Below are positions 33,301-44,436 of a stretch of DNA of 64,000 bases, in pieces. A program made the translations under genes and the position numbers. Within the stretch, counting starts at the first letter, position 1, and the number at the start of each line of letters is the position of its first letter. Below the pieces are notes generated by a model that saw only the letters and a list, made by a program, of their open reading frames with translations, did no database searches and had not been told where the DNA came from. The stretch lies in NCBI GenBank assembly GCA_034406715.1, contig CP137871.1, forward strand, positions 372,001 through 436,000, read 5' to 3'. This DNA comes from Rhodotorula mucilaginosa. Taxonomy: Eukaryota > Basidiomycota > Microbotryomycetes > Sporidiobolales > Sporidiobolaceae.

Positions 33301-33657
33301 CGTTGTCGTCGTCGCGGTCTGCAAGGGAGGGCAGATTAGCTTCATGAAGCAGTTACTCTGTACAGTGGGTGGGCCTTACAAGCGAGTCGAAAGGAACCAG
33401 GTCGGAGAGCGAAAGCGTCGGCGAGCTGTTGTCGGGCGTGTCAGCGCTGTCCTTCTCCTTGGCGGAATCAAAGGCAGACCGCACCTTTCCGGCCAGGATC
33501 TCTCTGTCCAACTGCCGCGACGAAACGGGGTCAGCGGAGAACTTAAGTGCAAGTGGGGGTCGTCGAGGCTCACGAGGGTGCGGTCTTGGAACGAGACGCG
33601 GCGAGGGTGCGAGAGCCAGCCTGGCACCACTGCCTTGACCACGACGGCTGCAGCCAT
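30318..33657 (-). CDS. NBR1-type selective autophagy receptor (PB1 plus three ZZ fingers)
   Basis: Starts MAAAVVVKAVVPGWL, ends LLEWDLYS. The N-terminus reads as a PB1 domain: VVKAVVPGW, a basic RRVSFQDR, a diverged middle, then DDDNDLIELGTAADLSECIDFF, the acidic OPCA-like half. A roughly 400-residue disordered linker follows, including a run of eight Gln near 32305-32330. Three ZZ zinc fingers come next: DFTCAVCMDAIDGVRYLCIQC with HDSNHVLLKI; VGCSHCGKLIP, RWLCGNC, and HDPSHAFLRL; MIVCDACGQKI, CPVSFDLCRPC and HNPSHVFLGL. Between fingers 1 and 2 is a Gly/Pro/Ser-rich stretch. Three ZZ domains with PB1 resemble the fission-yeast Nbr1 receptor; the four-tryptophan FW domain of animal NBR1 is not visible. 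Start lies 202 bases from the divergent NASP-like start. Exon ends were not all fixed. Confidence 0.78.
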
Positions 33658-33859
33658 GCCCTAGATACACGTCGCTTGCTTAGTCAGGGTGGGCGATATC
33701 CAGGTCCGGCGATGAGAGAGAGCCGCAGCTTAATTAGTGACGTGGTAATGCGAGAATACAAGCCGGGTAATACAAACGCGTCGCGTCTCGTCCCGAAATT
33801 CGCCAGCTCTCGCATCTCCCTCATAGCCGGCGCATAGACTGCTTTGATACCAGGAGGAC

Positions 33860-35447
33860 ATGTCTGCTGCTACGGACAACGACCACCTCGCGCGCGGGAT
33901 CCGCGCGCTCGCCCTCAAGCACTGGAACGACGCCAGCGACCAACTCGCGCAAGCAGTCGAGCAGGCGTGAGTCCCACGACCATAGAGCGCATGTTGCACT
34001 TGCCTGTTGGTGCCGAGAGCTCATCCTACGCACACGCAGCACGGCCAAGTACGGCGACCTCGCTCCGGAGAACGTCGAGCCGCTCATCCTGTACGGCAAA
34101 GCCCTCCTCGGGAGCGCCATCGCCCAGAGCGCCGTCCTCGGAGGCGCAGCCCCGGGCGCAGACGAAGCAGCGGCAGCGGGTGGCGCTACGAACGGGTCTT
34201 TTGCGAGTGCGGGCGACGCGGCGGTTGGCGGCTCTTCTTCCTCGGCTGCGGCTGTCGCGACGGCGGGTTCAACTACAGCAGGACCTTCAAAACCCAACTT
34301 TCACTTTGGCGGCGATGCAGACGATGACAACGACAATGACGAGGGGGAGGAGGCGGGTGCAGGCGACGATGGAGGAGCAAACGACGACGACGACGACGAG
34401 GAAGACGGTGCGGCGGCGGGTGGAGACCGCGAAGACGACCTCGAATCGGCCTTCCAGGTGTTCGACATGGCTCGCGCTACTCTCGAGAAGGAGATCAACG
34501 CCGCTGGGGAGGAGGAGACCGGTGCGGACAAACTGAAGGAGAAGAAGGAACGGCTCGCAGAAGTGCACCGCTTGCTCGGAGACGTAGCGACAGAATCAGG
34601 TGCGTGGCATATTCGCCCGGCGTTGCGCTGAGGCAGAGCTTGACAAGCCTAGACTCTGACGCGTGTCCGTCCGCGGTGCTCTTTCACGCACAGAACAATT
34701 CGACAACGCCGTCGAAGAATACACCTCGGCGCTCAACCTCCTCACCTCATTCTACGCCCCCTCGAACCGCGCCCTCTCCGAACTGCACATGCTCATCGCC
34801 CTCGCGCTCGATTTTGTCCCGAACGCCAACGACCGCGCCGTCTCGCACGCCGAAAAGGCGAAAAAAGTCTTGCTCCTCAAGTTGGACGAGCTCGAACAAG
34901 TCGGTGAGCCGGAGAGGGACGACAAGACGAAGCGCGAGATTGAGGATATCAAGGGCTTGATGGGAGATGTCGATATGAAGGTGAGGGACTATCCTCTTTC
35001 GCTCAGCCACGCCCTTCTCCCATATTCACCTCTACTGCATCTTCGGAAAAACAGATCGAAGACCTCAAGACCGTGCCTGTCGCCCCCGCCCCAACCGCAA
35101 CCGACACCGCCCTCGAAGCCTTCCTCCGCCAATCGACCGCCACCATGTCTTCTGCTTCTGCCTCCGGCGAGGTCAACGACCTGACTTCGCTCGTCAAGAA
35201 GAAGAAGAAACCCGTCCCGGCGCCGGGAGTCGTCCAAGAGGAGATCAAGCCCAGCCCGGACGCGACTGGTGGTGCTGCCGCCGGCGCCGAGGAGAACACG
35301 ATCGTGATCCGACCGGAGGAGGAGGAACAGGCGGCGACGAAGCGGAAAGCGGACGACGAGCCGAAAGGGGAGGAGGGAGGTGCTGCGGGTGGCGAGACGG
35401 CGCCTAAGAAGGCCAAACTCGAGTCGGATGCGGCTGGGTCGGCTTGA
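33860..35447 (+). CDS. NASP/Sim3/Hif1-family histone H3 chaperone
   Basis: Four exons (33860-33966, 34040-34599, 34694-34980, 35055-35447) sum to 1347 bases, 448 residues. The TPR architecture of the SHNi-TPR family is present: first repeat ALALKHWNDASDQLAQAVEQ, then NVEPLILYGKALLGSAIAQS, an acidic Asp/Glu insert inside TPR2 (about residues 110-150, DDDNDNDEGEE and NDDDDDEEDG), and FQVFDMARATLEKE, RLAEVHRLLGDVA, FDNAVEEYTSALNLLTSFY, ALSELHMLIALALDF, AEKAKKVLLLKL. The C-terminal tail includes a nuclear-localisation-like KKKKKP and ends in Lys/Glu-rich ATKRKADDEP and PKKAKLESD. NASP proteins hold H3 or H3-H4 for nuclear import and, in fungi, for CENP-A delivery. Assignment rests on repeat order and the acidic insert. 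Confidence 0.9.
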
Positions 35448-35996
35448 TGAGAATGAGGGAGGAGGGGAAGGCGTCGCTTGAACGAAGGCATGCAATTGCA
35501 TGCAATCTCCTATCCAATCTTTTTCGATACCGATTCCGTTCGGATTCTACCTCGCGAGGCATTGGTCGTATTTTGTATCGTGATCACATGGACGAGGCCG
35601 AAAGTCCGATCGCGCCCTGTAAATCCTTGCCCTTCAACAAAATTGTCGCGCACCGTTACGGTTCTCGAGCGCCCGTGATGGATTGTAAATTGATGCATGC
35701 CAGTAGCTACAGTAGGTAGAAGGTGAAGAACGAGGTGCGCGCAGGAGAAGGGAGAAGGATTATAATCGTCGTACAACACCAGAAAGGGAGGAGACCGAAA
35801 AACCCGGAAGGAAGGAAGGAAACACGATGCGCGTATGATGCGTGGGGGAGATGGAGGTACACGTTAGGGGATGATGTCGATGGCCGAGGGTAATGGTGCT
35901 TATGCAGGAGGCGAAGGCAGACGGGCGCTGTTCGTGAATTCAAAGGCGGCGTTGACGCTGTAGGATGAGAAGGTCGAGGTTCCGATCAGCGCATGT
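35448..35996. other. Convergent 3' spacer
   Basis: About 550 bases, relatively AT-rich for this window. It should hold the NASP-like 3' end and that of the next minus-strand gene. Nothing gene-like is supported. Confidence 0.45.
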
Positions 35997-37212
35997 TCAA
36001 AGAACCTGTAGCCCGCAGTTGAGCATATCGAAAGGGGATACTCACCTTGGAAGACTGCTGGAATAATGAATCGGCCGGAGCCAGAGGCCGCGTCGCCCTA
36101 GTAGTCGGCGAAACGAGCTGCGACGGCATCGCGGTCGACGAGGCTTCGAACGCCGGCAGCGGCAGCATGCGCAGGTGCGCCCTCGGCGATCTCGGCGGTG
36201 TCGGCGGCTGAGGGTGCAATCCCGTCTCTGCCGCTCCTGAAAGCGAGACGGGCGGCAAGTCGACGATGCTGTTTTTCCGGATCCGGGGCGGCTGCGTCGA
36301 TTCGGGAACCGAGGGGAGTTCAAGGTGCGATGGCGTGGCGCCGACGGGGGTCATCGACAGGCGGTGAGCCCGATGGAGAGGGTGAGAGGGAGCGGGCGCG
36401 ACGGCCGGAGCGGGAGGGAGTTCTGGCAGAGTGGCCGGGATGGGAGGAAGCGAGAGCGGCACGAGTTCCGGAGACGGCGGCAAGGCCCGCTCGGCTTTGC
36501 GGCGTTCTTGTTCCTCGTCGTCATCGCCGCCATAGTTGCTCGTGTGGACTGAAGTTGCGTTCGAAAGTTGGCGAGGACGTTGATAGTCAAAGTAAGAGTC
36601 GGCCTCGGAAGTGGCGGACGAGGTTGCGGGCGAGACGTTGGACCGGAGGAACAAGGTCGTCGCGGGCGAGACGGGCGAAGGGTACGGTCGCGAGAGGGGA
36701 CCTTTGCCGTCCGACACTGAACAGGACAGGATGAGCGACTTGAGGTCGCGCAGGTCGAGTGCCAAGCCGAGAGAATTCTTGCGGCGAGTCTCGGCGCCGG
36801 GGCCATTGTCCGTATCGGGCGACCCCGCGTCAACGTCCATACTATCGCCGCCTGTATGTAAGGTGTGCCGAGGTCAGTGGTTGAGCTTACCAGCGCGCGT
36901 CTGCAAAAGAAGAAGGAAGAAAGCAAAAAGCGAAAACTCACGGACGACGTCGTCGTCGAGCATGCGGTCGTCGTCGAGAGAGAAGTTGCTGTCGAGCGCA
37001 GCCGTCTCTAGCCACTCCGAGACGGCTCCGGCATTGTACTTGTGCAACGGCGCAGGAGACCTCGAGGTCGGCGAGAGGAGGTTATCGCGCGGCGTCTGGG
37101 GCACCGACTTGTCGCCGCGAGCAGGGTGGTCCGCGTTGGCTGCGACGGACCAGCTGTCGGTCCACTCCATCTGCGGCAGGCGAGAGCGCGTACGGATGCG
37201 TGGCGAAACCAT
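35997..37212 (-). CDS. Unknown Pro/Ser-rich protein
   Basis: Not recognised. The model has an N-terminal exon from MVSPRIRTRSRLPQ (37212), rich in SP/TP sites (VPQTPRDNLLSP, TSRSPAP) and ending SNFSLDDDRMLDDDVV, an intron, then a long exon from about 36853 with MDVDAGSPDTDNG and LGLALDLRDLKSLILSC, followed by Pro-rich segments (LPPSPELVPLSLPP, PPTPPRSPRAH). The 3' end is uncertain: a donor at SLFQQSSK would splice to a stop at 35997; reading through ends at 35986. The many SP/TP sites suggest a proline-directed kinase substrate, which is inference. A further upstream in-frame ATG exists near 37335. No domain, signal peptide or membrane segment is seen. Confidence 0.5.
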
Positions 37213-37749
37213 GAGTGTGAAGAGGTGCTCCTCTCTCGAGCGTAGGGTTGGAAGGCTTCGGAAGGGGAACACGGCAGGCGCGTCCCGGGGATCAGAGCTC
37301 TTGTGTGGATGATCGAGTCGGGTGTCGCTCAGCAAACGACTGAGAGGTGGTGCAGGTTACTGGGATGCGGGAAAGGATGGGAAGCGATACGAAGCACCCA
37401 GCTTACGGAACGAGAGGAGATCAGGCTGCGAGCTGGATCCGCCTCGCCAGCTGGCCACAGGCACGGCGTGCGAGCGATAAACTTCTCAAGCTTCTCCGGA
37501 TTCCGGGACGCCCCTGCCCGATCCCGGGCCGAATTGGAGGATCGACAGAATTCAAATTCAGAGCCTGCAGAAACCTTGACAATATTGGGGGCAAGGCAGA
37601 AACCATTGCAAGGCAGGGCATTTCGCGCGCCTGCCGTCGGCTTGCCACTTCAAAGCTTCAACGCAAGCAGCTGCCGCCGCGACTCGCCCCGCTGACGAGT
37701 GGAGTCCCAGCTGCTGCAGCGAGAGCGCGTCCGCGAAGGAACAACAGGC
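37213..37749. other. Divergent promoter region
   Basis: About 540 bases between the unknown Pro/Ser-rich gene (minus) and the CX9C gene (plus). No gene is supported; open frames overlap on both strands and look like chance. Confidence 0.45.
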
Positions 37750-38137
37750 ATGACCAAGCCGTCTAGACAAGCATACAAACCGCTTGCCGCGCTTCCGCAA
37801 GCAGCTGCGCAGTGCGCAGAGGCTGTGAGTTTCCTCGTCCCTCTCGCCCTTCGACCCTTCCACCATCGCGTCACTGGACCCTGCAGGGTACTGACGATCT
37901 CTCTCTCTCTTGGGGAAAAGGGCCGCGTGTACGGCAAGTGCATCGGCGCAAAGTACATGGACGTCGAGCGAGGCATGTGCGAGCGCGAGTTTGTCCAGTT
38001 CCGTCAATGCATGGTCGAGGCGGTGCGTTACCACCCCCCTTCTAAAGTGGTCTAGGCGTTCCCGCTCGCTATGCCCCTACCGGTGAACTGACGCGCGTAT
38101 TGCTTCTCTGTAGATGAAGAGGGCTCGCCGCAGTTGA
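37750..38137 (+). CDS. NDUFAF8: Twin-CX9C protein, NDUFAF8-like complex I assembly factor
   Basis: Three exons (37750-37824, 37921-38022, 38114-38137) give a 66-residue protein. Two CX9C motifs are exact: CAEAGRVYGKC and CEREFVQFRQC, separated by IGAKYMDVERGM, with a C-terminal MVEAMKRARRS. This is a coiled-coil-helix-coiled-coil-helix fold imported into the mitochondrial intermembrane space by the Mia40 pathway. The pattern (GKC then DVERGMCEREF then AMKRA) fits fungal relatives of NDUFAF8, which works with NDUFAF5 in complex I assembly; another small CX9C family is possible. The window also holds the complex I ESSS gene, consistent with an organism that has complex I. It is too short and too intron-split to stand out as one open frame. 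Confidence 0.8.
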
Positions 38138-40238
38138 TCGCTGCGGTCGCCCTCCCCTGCCCGCAGCTCTCGCCGCTGGCAGTGTGGGAGGGCGTCATCT
38201 GCGCGCCCGGCCGCCGTACCGCGTCACCGCGTACACTGCAACGGACTCGCCCGTTCTACCGCCGCGCACCGCCACCCTTGATCGCCCGTTCGGAACTGCC
38301 CAAAATTCAGACCCCGACCCCTTCAAGGAACAAGCTGCTTCTTGTACTTCGACCTTAATGATTCTTCTCGCGTCGGGCTCGCCCCGAAAACGCCACACCT
38401 CGCGGTCTTGGGCCCGTCTGCGACCGTTGCGCCTCATATGTAACGCCACCGGCATCCCGCTTCAGTACCGTCCTTTTTCAGGGCCGCGGCATCCGTTTCC
38501 CTCCGCATCATTCCCTCCACATCGGATTGTTCTTGCAATATATCGCACGCACTTTGCATCACGCATCTTGACGTTGCTGCGTCTGCATTGACTTTCGCCA
38601 CAGAGCACGCTCAGACCATCCGCCACGGCGCGCGAACGTTCTTGCCCGAGCTTGATCTTGCAAGAAGGCAATTTGCCCCGGCCGTGGTTCGCTTCGCTCT
38701 CTCACGCAAGCTTACGCATTCCACTGTATCTACGTGTAGCTGCTAGCGCACGCCGCGTCGAAGCGGCGAGTTGCATCCTGAGGCTCCGAGTAGCAATTGG
38801 ATGTCGATCACGTTTTGGGACGGGTCGACGGACGTCAACACCGTCTTCACGGAAACACGCACGGCTCGGACGCGGACGACACTGTGAATCCCAGGCTCAT
38901 GAGTCTGTGAGACCGAGTGGAGCTTTGCCTCGGAACGGAATAGGACTAGGACAAGTCGAGGCAAGAACAGTCGAGATATTGAGCTCTAAGTCGGTTTTCG
39001 TCGCCAAGCAGGAGGAGCCGCACCTTACAGAAGGCAGAGCTGGTGCGGCGCACGTCAGTACTACTGAAAGTAGTTTTATCACGACCGCACAGGCCCGCGC
39101 GCATCAATCGTAGCAGCTTTTCTGCCTTGCTGCTCTTGGCGTCGGCCCCCGCAGAGTTCCCAATGCATCAAGCTGACGAGGGGCCGGGGATAGTCGCAGA
39201 TAAGTTACGTTCGCCCACGCCCAGACAATCGATGAGGTCGAGCGTGGTCGAAACTCTCGTACGGACGGAGAGAACGGGGGGAGGGGTAAATCTCTGGGGG
39301 AAAGCGAGGGGGGCGGTCTGATCCGGAAACGCCTGTTTCAAATATCAGTGCTGCATTTGTAAGTCAGTCTACATGTATAGGGTCAGCCGTACCATACATG
39401 ACTGAACCGGGCGCCTGCGAAACCTCGCAAAAAGCAGGCTAAAGCTGGGAAGGCAGGTGTGCGCAGCAGCTTGGTCATGCGTCTGCTCCGGATTACATAG
39501 AGCAAAGCTGGCCCAGTCCTCGGTACAGCGCTAGCGCTGATGCCGAGACTTGGACTGCGAGCTTATGCCGTTAAAAGCTTATTCTGGCTCAATGCTGCGC
39601 GCGCGACGAAGCCGCGATGTTGGAACGAGAGCCCGCGGCGGGAAGGCACGTACGGTGATTTGGAAGCAGCTGTAAACGCCACTTTGAACCGTTGACGACG
39701 CATACGTATGTGCGCGCTGGGCGATACGCACAGCTAGGCCCAGTCGAGGTCAATATGGCCTCGCCGCGCTCGCTCGCAGCGCCCTGACTCTGATAGCAAA
39801 CCTCCGACCCGACCCGTTCCGTCAGCCTGAGCGAGAGGCCGGCTAGCCGCAGCGGTGGTCGAAGAGCACAATGCCTTCCGTGTAAATTTCGCAAAGACTC
39901 GGCATCCCATTGATAAAGACACTTCGGAGCGGACAGTGCGCAGTCGTCGAGGCGTCGGAGCTGCGCATGCAAGAAGAACGAGTTTGTAGCGAGATCCCAC
40001 CCGCGATAGCGCGCAGTTGGAGCTTGGTGTGCGTTGATGCGCAGGTCGAGTCTTCCGAGGCCATGGTCGCGAAAGCCGTTCCCCGCCGCAGTAGCGCGAT
40101 GCTCCGTCGACGGCGAGGAAGCAGAAGCATCGTTGATGAAGGGCAAGTGACGATCCCGCGTGCCGTCGGCGTCCGGTATACGTGCAAATAGACTTTGCGT
40201 GTTTCTTGACCTCCCGAAGAAGGGCAGGGACGCCCGGC
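38138..40238. other. 2.1 kb without a convincing gene
   Basis: Between the convergent CX9C gene and RPB3. Several overlapping frames are open on both strands (for example minus 39843-40187, with SVFINGMPSLCEIYTEG, and minus 38743-38964), but none shows a known domain, and no splice-joined model is compelling. I found no tRNA-like A and B boxes. It may hold a noncoding RNA, a fast-evolving small protein or old debris. Confidence 0.4.
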
Positions 40239-41989
40239 CTACCACTCGTCTTCTGCCCAAGTGGACGTTGCGCCACCTGCTCCGCCATTAGCGCCCGACG
40301 CGGCGCCATAAGAAGGCGACTGTCCGCCTCCTCCCGCGGGCGCACCCGCTGCGCCCATGTATCCTCCCTGACCTCTCGGACTCGCCGCGTATCCACCGTA
40401 GCCGCCTGCTGCCGGTGCGGGCGCCGCGTTCGGGTAAGGTCCGCCGTAGGCATTCTGGCCGCCATAGCCGCCGTCGCCGACTCCGAACGCTGGCGCGCCC
40501 GTGCCATCCATCATCACGCCGTCCATGTGGGCGCCCTCGGCGGCTTGCTGACCCTCGTTGCCCTGGTTCGTCAAGTCGAGGATACCTTGTCGCAGTTGAC
40601 CCATCTGCAGAATGAGCGCGTCCAGTCCCTGCAGGTGGAAAGCCGACAGTGAGCCGCCTGTGCGTGGTCGCGGAGAAATCGCAAGTCCTCGCTGTCGTAC
40701 CTTCAACACGATATCTTCTGGCTTGAGCTGCCCGACCGCTTCGACGTCGTAGTAGAACCGCGACGGCTTCTCGTTGAAAGGGAACGGATCATTGTCCTCC
40801 GGCTTCTTCTCAAACTGCGCACGAAGAATGCATGCTGCGGGTCAGGTCGCTGCGACAGGCAGAGACGGACGGAAGAAGGCAACGAAGAGGACATTCGAGA
40901 ATGACGACTTACCCTGCCGTTTTCCGAGATCGGCCACTCGTCCTTCGGGTCCGTACCGACCTCGAACCACAAATCCGTGTGTTTGAGCTTGTTGTACGGA
41001 TCGTACTCGAAGCCGACTGCCGAAACGGGTGACCACTTGGCGTGCTCGAGCGCGCGACCCTGTCGAGTAGAAGAACTGGCGTCAGTTCCGTCACGGACTA
41101 ACGCGCACAACGGCAGCAGGGTCGGAGTTCTCGCGTGTATGGCTCGATCTGGCGAGCCCCCTCATCGCGCGCGCCTCACCTTTGTTGCAATGCACCTCAA
41201 GTTGATCTCCTGCCCTCGCGAAAGTTTCGCCAGCAGAATGCCGTCTCGCAACTTTGGATCCGGATCTGCGTTGGCAACGTCGCAGCGTCAGTCCTGGACC
41301 CTTGGAAGTCGAGGAGACAGCCTGGTGCGTCGGTGGAGTCTTTGGTGCTCACTTTGGGCGGGCTTCCCGACATCGCTCTGCATGCCGCCTTCCAGCTGCA
41401 GATCCCGCGTCGTCACCTCCATCGTCTGGTCGCCCGTACACCGCGCGTTGAGGGTGAGAACAACAGAGCACTTTGGGCAATAAGAATCGCAGTCGCACTC
41501 CTGCCAAACGGACCAGGCACAGGAGAAAAATCAGCACCGCCTCGACTGAGAGAAAAGTGAAGCGGTATCGGGGGACCGATCTGAGCTGGCGCGCACCTTG
41601 TTGTAGTTGATGACCTGCTTCTCCATGCCTGTCGAGTTGAGCGGGACGAGGCCGAGCCGATGCGCCAGCATCTCATCGGGCAAGACGGACGAGTTGTCGG
41701 TGATCTGGACCTGGTCGATCGCGAGCGTGTCGATGCGCGAGATCATGGCTCTTCGTAGTGAGTTGGCGAGACTGCCATTGTGCATGCCTGTCAGCACACG
41801 CGCACCGACAGAGAGATGTGCTGAGAGGGTGGGGCAAGACAAGAGAGGGACTGACCCGAGGTGAACCCCGTCGAGGACAAAGTGTATCCGCCCTTCTGAG
41901 GCCTTGAGCTCTGTAATCTTGACTCGCAGGTCGCTGCCGTCCTCCGACTTAGGCGGCTGCAACGGCAGCTCACCGACCGTCGTCTGCAT
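40239..41989 (-). CDS. RPB3: RNA polymerase II subunit RPB3
   Basis: Alpha-like subunit of the RNA polymerase II core, paired with RPB11. N-terminal [22 protein letters not shown]; then [38 protein letters not shown], the zinc-binding cluster [10 protein letters not shown] (Cys-rich loop), [86 protein letters not shown] and [12 protein letters not shown]. The order and every motif match the family. Splicing was followed at KPAQ|NPDP and at WPISENG|QFEKKPE. The C-terminal roughly 95 residues are unusual: a Gly/Tyr/Ala-rich low-complexity tail (repeats such as [20 protein letters not shown]) ending AEDEW. The start at 41989 is the only ATG before the conserved N-terminus. Confidence 0.93.
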
Positions 41990-42326
41990 CGCGAGCGAGT
42001 TTGTAAGGTCGGTCGGGGTGGAGAAGTCAAGCGGCAGGCGGGGTTTAGCGGGTTAGCTAGGTGGGCTAGGATTCGCTGTGGCTCGCAGCGCTCGCTCAGT
42101 GCGTGTATAGACAGCAGTAGACGGGAAAGGCGAAACGGTCATCAGTTCCCAGCGGAAATTGGCTCACTTTGTAATCAGATTACGAATGCTTCAATATTGG
42201 CTTGCGAACCTTCCTGAGAACGCCACTGCGTCGAATCTGCAGCTCTCCTTTCGCGCGCTCATAGTTCTCAAACCAACTACCTTTACATACACACAGGAGA
42301 CACTGCACAAGGGATCCTTTCCGTCC
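41990..42326. other. Spacer, RPB3 promoter and B1 3' flank
   Basis: About 340 bases without a gene. It should contain the RPB3 promoter. Confidence 0.45.
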
Positions 42327-43762
42327 TCAGTTCCAGGCGTCCCGCGGATCAATCCCATAGCGGCGCGCACTGCGCCGCCCGATCGGTCCGTGGAAGCGGC
42401 GCAATCCCATCTGCCCCAGCTCTTGTGAATACCGAAGTGTACCGCCTGCGTGTGTATGCGGAGGTAGACCAGATCTCTCGGCGGGAGGAGGAGGGGGAGC
42501 AAGCGCGGGCAAAGCCAGCCAGTGGTATTTACTGTTCGGGGCATTGACGGCGTCATGGCACTGTCGCTTTAGCTGTAGGTGCGCAAGGCAAGGCAAGCAA
42601 GTTCAGTGCTTCTGAACCCGAAGTCAGCCACAATCTGCGCAAAGGATTCACGCTATTGACATGATGTGCTGTGCGCATCTCTTGGAAGACGCGGTTTATG
42701 CCGTCCTCCCCGTCTTCAAATCCGCTGATCTGTCAACAGTCTTGGTCAAGCATGGAGCTATGCGCTCATGGCAAGGTGCAGTACTCACGACATGCTTGAG
42801 CACCCGACGAACAGGCCAAAACATCTGGGGATCCAATGCTGCAGCTCAATCGGGGTGTTTCTGATCCTGTGACCGCTTTTCCTGCGAGGAGGCAAAGGAT
42901 GTACTCACAATGAAGAGGAAGCCATAGCGCCAGCCGTTCTGACCGACCAACATGGCAGTCTCCCTCAGCTCATGGTAAAACTTGCGCAGCCGCTGGCTCA
43001 GACCTGCGTAGGTCGCGCTGTGGCTGCCGCTGGTATCAAATCGTCCTAGATAATTTCTCGTTTCTCGAACCCAGGAAGTCAGTTCCCTCCCTGCCTTATA
43101 TCTCCTTCCCTTGTCGGTCAGCACTCCGTTTTCTTCCGTTGGTCCGACCCCTCCGGTACTGAAGTGAAAGAATTCCCTTCCGCTGCGAAGATCTCCTTTG
43201 ATGAGTTGTACCCATACAGCTGCGCAGGCGGGTCGGTCCGTCATGAAGGATGGCAGTTTCTGTTTCACAAGTGCCCAGTGAGCAAGAAGATTACGCTTCT
43301 GCGGACTCAACTCCCTCATACCAGCTCTGTGCGAAGGGTTTCTGGTTGGATGTATGCCTGCACGAACAGTCTATGAGCCCACAATGGCTAGACTCGCACA
43401 GGGTCGCCGAGACTCACTAGCTGCTCAATGACTGCTCCAGTTGGATCGTGGTGCATGTTTTGGATGGCAAAGAGCACTGTGCTAAGCCAGCTCACGACGT
43501 GGGTGGCAAGCTTGATCTCTCCATCTGCGTGCTTGTCAAATAATGGCAACACGTCATTGACATATGGCTGCGTGAACATTGACTCGAATGCGCGACCCCA
43601 CTCGCCCGCCGACTTGCGCGCGTCTGCGCACTTTGAGGCGTGAAGAAAGATGAGCCAGGCGTAAGACGTTATGCATTGCCAAGGCGTTTGGGTGTCTTCG
43701 GCATCCCACGGCGTCCGGGAGAGGGAAGGCTCGTGCACTGCGAAGGGATTTGGCACCGACAT
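42327..43762 (-). CDS. Unrecognised family B, copy B1
   Basis: Function unknown. Six exons (43418-43762, 43322-43357, 42909-43259, 42789-42824, 42661-42729, 42327-42560) are all multiples of three, all introns phase 0, 356 residues. Exon 1: SRTPWDAEDTQTPW, CITSYAWLIFLHASKC, AFESMFTQPYVNDVLPLF, VSWLSTVLFAIQN. Exon 2: AYIQPETLRTEL. Exon 3: LPSFMTDRP, ENGVLTDKGRRYKA, LTSWVRETRNYLGRF, TYAGLSQRLRKFYHEL, WRYGFLFI. Exon 4 (12 residues): MFWPVRRVLKHV. Exon 5: ISGFEDGEDGINRVF. Last exon: a Pro-rich stretch, then LGQMGLRRFHGPIGRR, SARRYGIDPRDAWN. No signal peptide or catalytic motif is visible. B2 is its tandem paralogue, and family A shares the exon plan and two motifs. Frames are intact throughout, and conserved positions survive while others vary, which suggests a working protein. 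Confidence 0.75.
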
Positions 43763-44436
43763 GACAACCTGGCGATGAGGGATGGGAGAGGCTGAGCGCT
43801 GTTGAGAAATTCGGGAGCCTGAAGCTCAGCTGTGTGGCAAGCGTGAGACCGATGTCAAGGAGTCTCCGAGCGTCCTGCCGGAAAGAGCTGAGGAGAAGCT
43901 CATCGATGCCAGTTTACGCCCGCCTGACGCGGACTCGGCATGTCCGCGGACCGCACCGTGCCAAAGCGCACAGGATGGAAAAAAAAAAAACCCTTGACCC
44001 TTGAAAACGCTGTGGCGGTGTCGGTCCATACTCTCGCGCGGCTAGCGCAGCGTAGACAGTGGTAAGTTCGCAACACTCGAAACTCTCACTATGAGCAATG
44101 TGGTGTGCGAAAGTGTGAGTGCGCAAGAAAGCGTTGGATTTCTGCAGACGCGGACATTGGCTCACCAGGCCAAGGGGTCCTCTGTCTGTAGTGTTTAGCC
44201 TGCGGACATCCAGGGAGCAGCAGCTGCATACACCTGACCAGCTGAATAGAGGCTCATCTTGATTGCCGGCAGGCGGCATATTCCGCGGCTTTGTAATAGC
44301 CAGACTACAAAACTTTTGTAGGGTGTTTCTCACGAAGCGCCGCCATTGCGTCGCATCTTCTCTCACCGGCTCACACTGCACAAGTCCAACTCCATTACAT
44401 CTGCACAAGAGAAACTCTGAACGCGCCCCGTAGTCC
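43763..44436. other. Spacer between B2 and B1
   Basis: About 670 bases. Holds the B1 promoter with the element at 43930-43950, an A-run of about 11 near 43980-43990, and the B2 3' flank. No gene is supported. Confidence 0.45.
43930..43950 (-). promoter_or_regulatory. Conserved 21-base element upstream of B1
   Basis: Identical over 21 bases to 46017-46037 upstream of B2 (begins CGGACTCGGCATG, ends TCCGCGGA) while the surrounding DNA is diverged. It lies 168 bases before the B1 start. Retention against a diverged background argues for function. Confidence 0.55.

Noticed and set aside
38641-39600. tRNA genes in the gene-free gap
   Set aside because: I looked for A and B box patterns and a foldable cloverleaf on both strands by eye and found none.
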